Source of the DNA: Aquilaria yunnanensis
Taxonomy: Eukaryota; Streptophyta; Magnoliopsida; Malvales; Thymelaeaceae
NCBI GenBank assembly: GCA_039654915.1
Contig: CM077594.1
Location: 95,308,893-95,372,892, forward strand
Direction of reading: 5' to 3'
DNA: 64,000 nucleotides
Part shown: positions 60,234 through 64,000 of the stretch, one piece after another
How the letters are laid out: each line of letters opens with the position of its first letter
Position numbering within the stretch: the stretch's first letter is position 1
Notes under the pieces: generated by a model
Database searches by the model: none
What the model was told of the DNA's origin: nothing
The model's input: only the letters and a program-made list of their open reading frames with translations
Program-made: the position numbers and the translations under genes

Positions 60234-61406
60234 TCAAGATTTAACAACAGGCTCATCAACATCATCATCAATTTCCCAACTTAAATCCTCCTCTTCTTCC
60301 GCAGCACTCAATCGCTTGCGCAAATCCACCTTTGTTGTGCTCCCACCAGTTTCCCCTCTGGTTTCATCATTGCTTTCAACCTCCTCGATCTCATCCCACC
60401 CAAGATCTTCGTCCCCTGGCATGGATGGCTGGCTCGAAACTACTGAAACATCACTGTCCTTGCATGAGGACTCGTCGTTCTTGGTTAATCTCTCGACATC
60501 ATCACCAGAATTTTTCTTCTCCAGCTCTTCATTTCCATCTGCATTTCTCTTCAACAAAGATTCATCACTCTCTACATCTTCCTCGTCAAAATCCCAACGC
60601 AGATCCTCATCTTGCTCACCGGAAACGGCCCGTTGCATAAGCTTCGTCCTGGCGGCCTCCGCCTCCTCCAGTTTATGCTGCTTATACAAGTACCTCCACC
60701 AGAAAGTCGAGTGGTCGACTTTACCTGGTACAACCTCCTCGTAAATCTCTCTGATCAACAAACTCTCGCCCATTAAACCCTCAATTTCAGCTCTCTTGTC
60801 TTCAAAATCAAACCCAGTTCTCCACTTCTCAAACGCCGCCATATCCTCCGGCTCAGAGCAGTAAGTATTTGCATCACTCTGAACCGCATGGAGTTGCATA
60901 TCAAACCGACTGTAGGGTTTTTGGTTACTGCTACTACCGATACTAAAATCCTGGTTAGAATTAGAGTCCGATTCATCTTGATCAGACGGTGCTAAGAGAA
61001 CTTCCCTACCTTGAGATATGATTTCAGCCGTGGATTTCCAAACAGAGCTGCCGATATCGTCGATTGCCTGACCCACAGACTCCAACGACTCCTGCGCCAC
61101 GGAGGCACCTTTCTCGAGGGACTCATTAACGGCGCGGGAAGCAACGGTCCGGATCACGGCGGTCTCTTTCTTCAAGCCGGTTCCCAACTCTTCGATGTCG
61201 CGGCGGTAAGATTCGATTACCGACTCGGACTTGTCCGCCAAGGTTCTTATGAGCCCGCCGAAGCTCCATACAGAGCTGGGAACCGGTGCGGGGTTGGAAG
61301 TGGGAGAGTGAACGAGAACGGAATCGGGATTGGGATCGGAGTCCGCTCCGGCGGGATGATCGGAGGGCTGGAGATCATCGGAGAAGACAGTCTTGAAGAA
61401 ATTCAT
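60234..61406 (-). CDS. BSD-domain protein
   Basis: A 390-residue intact, intronless frame. The BSD domain (named from BTF2-like factors, synapse-associated and DOS2-like proteins) is about 60 residues with a conserved Phe-Trp pair; here it spans about 191-245 with FWWRY at 235-239. The N-terminal 130 residues are amphipathic and helix-rich, as in plant BSD proteins. The C-terminal 130 residues are strongly acidic and contain three copies of an E-D-L-x-W motif at 267-271, 333-337 and 373-377, each followed by acidic residues. The start MNFFKTVFSDD is the first Met; no upstream in-frame alternative seems better. Molecular role in plants is not well defined; TFIIH-p62-like and trafficking-related functions are known for other BSD proteins. 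Terminal stop TGA at 60234-60236. Confidence 0.9.
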   Translation of the reverse strand: MNFFKTVFSDDLQPSDHPAGADSDPNPDSVLVHSPTSNPAPVPSSVWSFGGLIRTLADKSESVIESYRRDIEELGTGLKKETAVIRTVASRAVNESLEKGASVAQESLESVGQAIDDIGSSVWKSTAEIISQGREVLLAPSDQDESDSNSNQDFSIGSSSNQKPYSRFDMQLHAVQSDANTYCSEPEDMAAFEKWRTGFDFEDKRAEIEGLMGESLLIREIYEEVVPGKVDHSTFWWRYLYKQHKLEEAEAARTKLMQRAVSGEQDEDLRWDFDEEDVESDESLLKRNADGNEELEKKNSGDDVERLTKNDESSCKDSDVSVVSSQPSMPGDEDLGWDEIEEVESNDETRGETGGSTTKVDLRKRLSAAEEEEDLSWEIDDDVDEPVVKS

Positions 61407-61508
61407 GGTTTGATTTGGAGGGTAGATCTCTCTCCTTTTTTCTGTTTGTTCATAGGGTTTATTTTAGGAACTAAAAGGTGAGTACTGGATTTGGGATTTG
61501 GGAATAGT

Positions 61509-62720
61509 GTAAAATCCACGGGGGTCATTTAGCTTATTTTTTTGTCTTATTTAGGTACCTCACCTTTATTTTGTCCTAGTAAGATACCTTACTCTTTTTA
61601 TTACATGTCTTATTTAAGTACTTTTTATTAATTTCAAGGTTAAGTTTGATGAAAAAAGATGATATGACATTAAATAATACCAAAATAAATTTAAAATGAT
61701 GACGTTAGTGCTCAATTTTTTTTTCAATTACTAATTCTAGCCCCTAGATTCCCACCAAATTAATTCTACCTCAAAATCCTAGCCCTCAAAAGCTCCTCTC
61801 TCACTCACTGTTGCGGACCGCCTCTACCCCAACCGTTGCTAACCATCCTCCATCCCAATCACTATCGGTCGCCCTTCAGCCACCAACCCAGCCACCAAAC
61901 CAACTGCCAACCCCTTCGCCAACCCCGTCGTCGGCCGCCGTCCTAAGGACCGACTTTCTTCTCCCCAAGACTAACTCGATCGGATGCTAACCATCTCCCC
62001 CAAATCGGATGCTGACTTCGAATCCCTCATTCTCTGCTTCCCTAAATCCTTCTTCGATCTTGTCTTTCCCAAGCCTGCCGCCAAAGCCCGACAGTCGTCT
62101 TAGATGTCACCTGCGTAGATCCTCTCCCGATTCCCGATTTCCCATACTCAAACTTTTTGGGTTCAATTCAACGTTTCATTTTTTGAGTTTGAAATTATGG
62201 GTTTGATTAGACACTTGATTTACTGGGTTTGAAATCGAAAATCGGAGAATGATGGGGGGAGGAGCGTGGGAGGTCGTGGTAAACGGGACGGGAAGGCGAT
62301 TGGACAGGTTAAATTGAGGTATTGGTGGGGTCGGTTGTGAGATTGACGGTTGGAGGGTGGTTGGCAACTGGGCTAGTGGCTGGAGGATGGTCGGCGGTGC
62401 CGACTGGGGGGTAGCTTGTGAGGTGGCTGTAGTAAATATGGAAGATTAAAACGTTTGGGAAGTAAAATTGGTTTAAGTGAAATTTTAAGGGTTAGAATTA
62501 GTAATTGAAATATTTTGAGAACTGAAGTTATCATTTTAGGTTTATTTTAGTATTATTTAATACCACCTCATCATTTTTCATCAAATTTAATAATTAATTT
62601 AATGAAAAGTAGTTGAACAAGATGCGCAATAGGAAGAAAGGTACCTTGTTAGGATAAAATAAAGATAAGGTATCTGGATAGAATAAAAAAATAAGCTAGG
62701 TAACCCATGATGGATTTTAC
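61509..62720. mobile_element. Long-TIR (Mutator-like) element beside BSD promoter
   Basis: The left end (GTAAAATCCACGGGGGTCATTTAGC...) and inverted right end (GGTAAAATCCATCATGGGTTACCTAGC...) align over about 250 bp, through TAAGATACCTTA/CAAGGTACCTTT, GATGAAAAA(A/T)GATGA and ACTAATTCTA(G/A)CCCCT. The interior (61795-62440) is GC-rich with Pro-rich low-complexity frames (for example 62009-62206) and no recognised protein. A related left-type end (GGTAAATTCCATGGGTGGTGTCACC) is at about 40370. The element begins about 100 bp upstream of the BSD start codon, so the BSD promoter probably lies partly inside it. No clear 9-bp duplication was found. Confidence 0.65.
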
Positions 62721-64000
62721 CATTTAGGAATATAATTTCACGTTGACACGCCGATGCCGTGGGGCTCTTGGAGTGATAGGAATTTCACGTTCATACCTCT
62801 TCCGGAGTTCCGGTTTTATTCCGAATTTTATCGGATGATCCTTAAACTGTTTATCAGGCTTCCTCATCAGTTTAGGCCCAAATTTGGTTTTTTGTTTAAT
62901 TTCCCAGAGAAGTTAGTTTGGGCCCAAATTTGCCCCTTTTTTTTTTCTTTATCAGAGAAATTAGTTTCTTTAATTTCATTTTCATTACATACAGAGGGGT
63001 ATAATATTTTGAGTTCTAAAACTAAACATAGAATTATAGATTTACTGTTGTAAAATATTCTTTATGACAGAATTTTAAAATATTTTTATTGCTATTGTAA
63101 AGTTATGGTAATATTTTTAGAGTCTGCTGATCAAATTTAACTCTATAAAATTACTTACTTCTAGATCTTCTAAAATTGCAATTTTATCTGTTTCTTTGAT
63201 TACGACTTATTTTGGAATTATTTAAAAAATAAAATTTAAACATATGGTATAGTCAGACTTCAATATTCTTTTTTTGTTTAAGAACTTTTCCCAGGAAATA
63301 TCACCATGCTACTCTTTGGAATTTTAGAACTTTAAAGTTTTATAGTGCCACACCATACAATTCGTTTCATAAAATTGACTTGGAATATCCAATTGATTTT
63401 TTAACTTTTGGCGAGCTTAGCATATCACAATTTCTACTATAACACATTAATTCAAAACCTTTACATGTTCTTCTGTTTTTTTAACACACAAGTAATTTAA
63501 ATTTTTTAAAATTAATACATATTTTTATATGGGAAGGAGGCCACTGTTATCGGAGTAGGACCGGCTTGCTTGGTTCAACAGATATAAGCTCAAGCCGTTG
63601 ATACCTACGGCCTAGTTCAGCTCAGACGTAGAATAGTACAAAAACTGGTCAAAACCACTTTAAACTATTAAAAACGTCAACCATTTGAACCGTGTCTAGA
63701 CCGTTCAACAGAAAAAGTTTTAAGAAGAGAAGCCTCTATCTCCGGTCTACCTGACCACGACTCAACTCCATTAAGATCCATAGGAGAAGCAACAAAAACA
63801 AGCAACCATTGCAAAAAGGAATAGAAATCAAATGGAAAAAATAAAACCGAGGAAAAGGACTAGATCGATAAAACTAAGCACAAAAGAAATTAAAGGAAAC
63901 AATCAAAATTAGGGCAGTTGTTCTATAAGACGATTTAATTAAACAATCCAGTTCAACTCAGACATAGAATGGTAAAAAATTGGCCAAAACCACTTTAAAC
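62721..64000. other. AT-rich tail with a ~50-bp direct repeat
   Basis: No gene. TAGTTCAGCTCAGACGTAGA...CCACTTTAAAC at about 63613-63666 recurs as CAGTTCAACTCAGACATAGA...CCACTTTAAAC at about 63949-64000, 337 bp apart in the same orientation. The sequence between (GGTTCAACAG, GAACCG words) resembles old LTR or TIR DNA. The second copy is cut by the window end. Confidence 0.5.

Noticed and set aside
60214..61481. Plus-strand ORFs of 102-176 codons opposite the BSD gene
   Set aside because: Antisense shadows of the acidic, Ser-rich BSD coding frame, which has a recognisable domain and start.

Overview
This is a window of plant nuclear DNA, almost certainly from a flowering plant (probably a woody eudicot or relative; I cannot name the species). 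The reasons are GT..AG introns, long AT-rich intergenic DNA, a plastid beta-amylase of the BAM1 type, a FAR1-family transcription factor, a LIFEGUARD/BI-1-like membrane protein, LTR-retrotransposon debris and many terminal-inverted-repeat (TIR) DNA elements. No prokaryotic, organellar, tRNA, rRNA or CRISPR signal was seen. Coding DNA is only a small part of the 64 kb.

Layout. 1-10 kb: gene-free. It holds the 3' part of an LTR, a Mutator-like element with a perfect 9-bp target duplication, decayed tandem repeats and a dispersed AT-rich repeat. 10.1-13.7 kb: BAM1 (four exons) behind a promoter with three ACGT/G-box motifs. 16.2-18.5 kb: an intact FRS7/FRS12-type gene on the minus strand, followed by its probable leader and a Mutator-like TIR element. 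21-26.5 kb: a decayed, truncated Ty3/gypsy element and a LINE-like tail. 27.5-28.35 kb: an intronless, GC-rich J-domain gene. 28.4-46.7 kb: gene-poor and repeat-dense, with GGTAT-rich and CACTA-like elements, microsatellites and a complete solo LTR. It also holds a PIF/Harbinger-type element enclosing an exon of a NAC transcription factor gene. 46.7-49.2 kb: a Mutator-like element carrying part of a Di19 zinc-finger gene. 50.1-51.8 kb: triplicated repeats directly upstream of a two-exon gene for a small secreted cysteine-rich peptide. 53.3-56.9 kb: three consecutive inverted-repeat elements, the last a 1.5-kb near-perfect palindrome ending 225 bp before the LIFEGUARD-like start codon. 57.1-58.6 kb: the LIFEGUARD-like gene (four exons). 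60.2-61.4 kb: a BSD-domain gene on the minus strand. 61.5-62.7 kb: another long-TIR element. The remainder is AT-rich with a short direct repeat.

The genes do not form a pathway; they are separate eukaryotic transcription units. The theme that ties the window together is TIR transposons of several superfamilies packing the gaps between genes, at least two of them carrying recognisable pieces of transcription-factor genes (NAC and Di19). Several sit close to gene ends where they could supply promoters, antisense transcripts or hairpin RNAs.

All homology statements come from reading motifs by eye. TIRs and target duplications were aligned by eye, so edges are approximate unless a target duplication is quoted.
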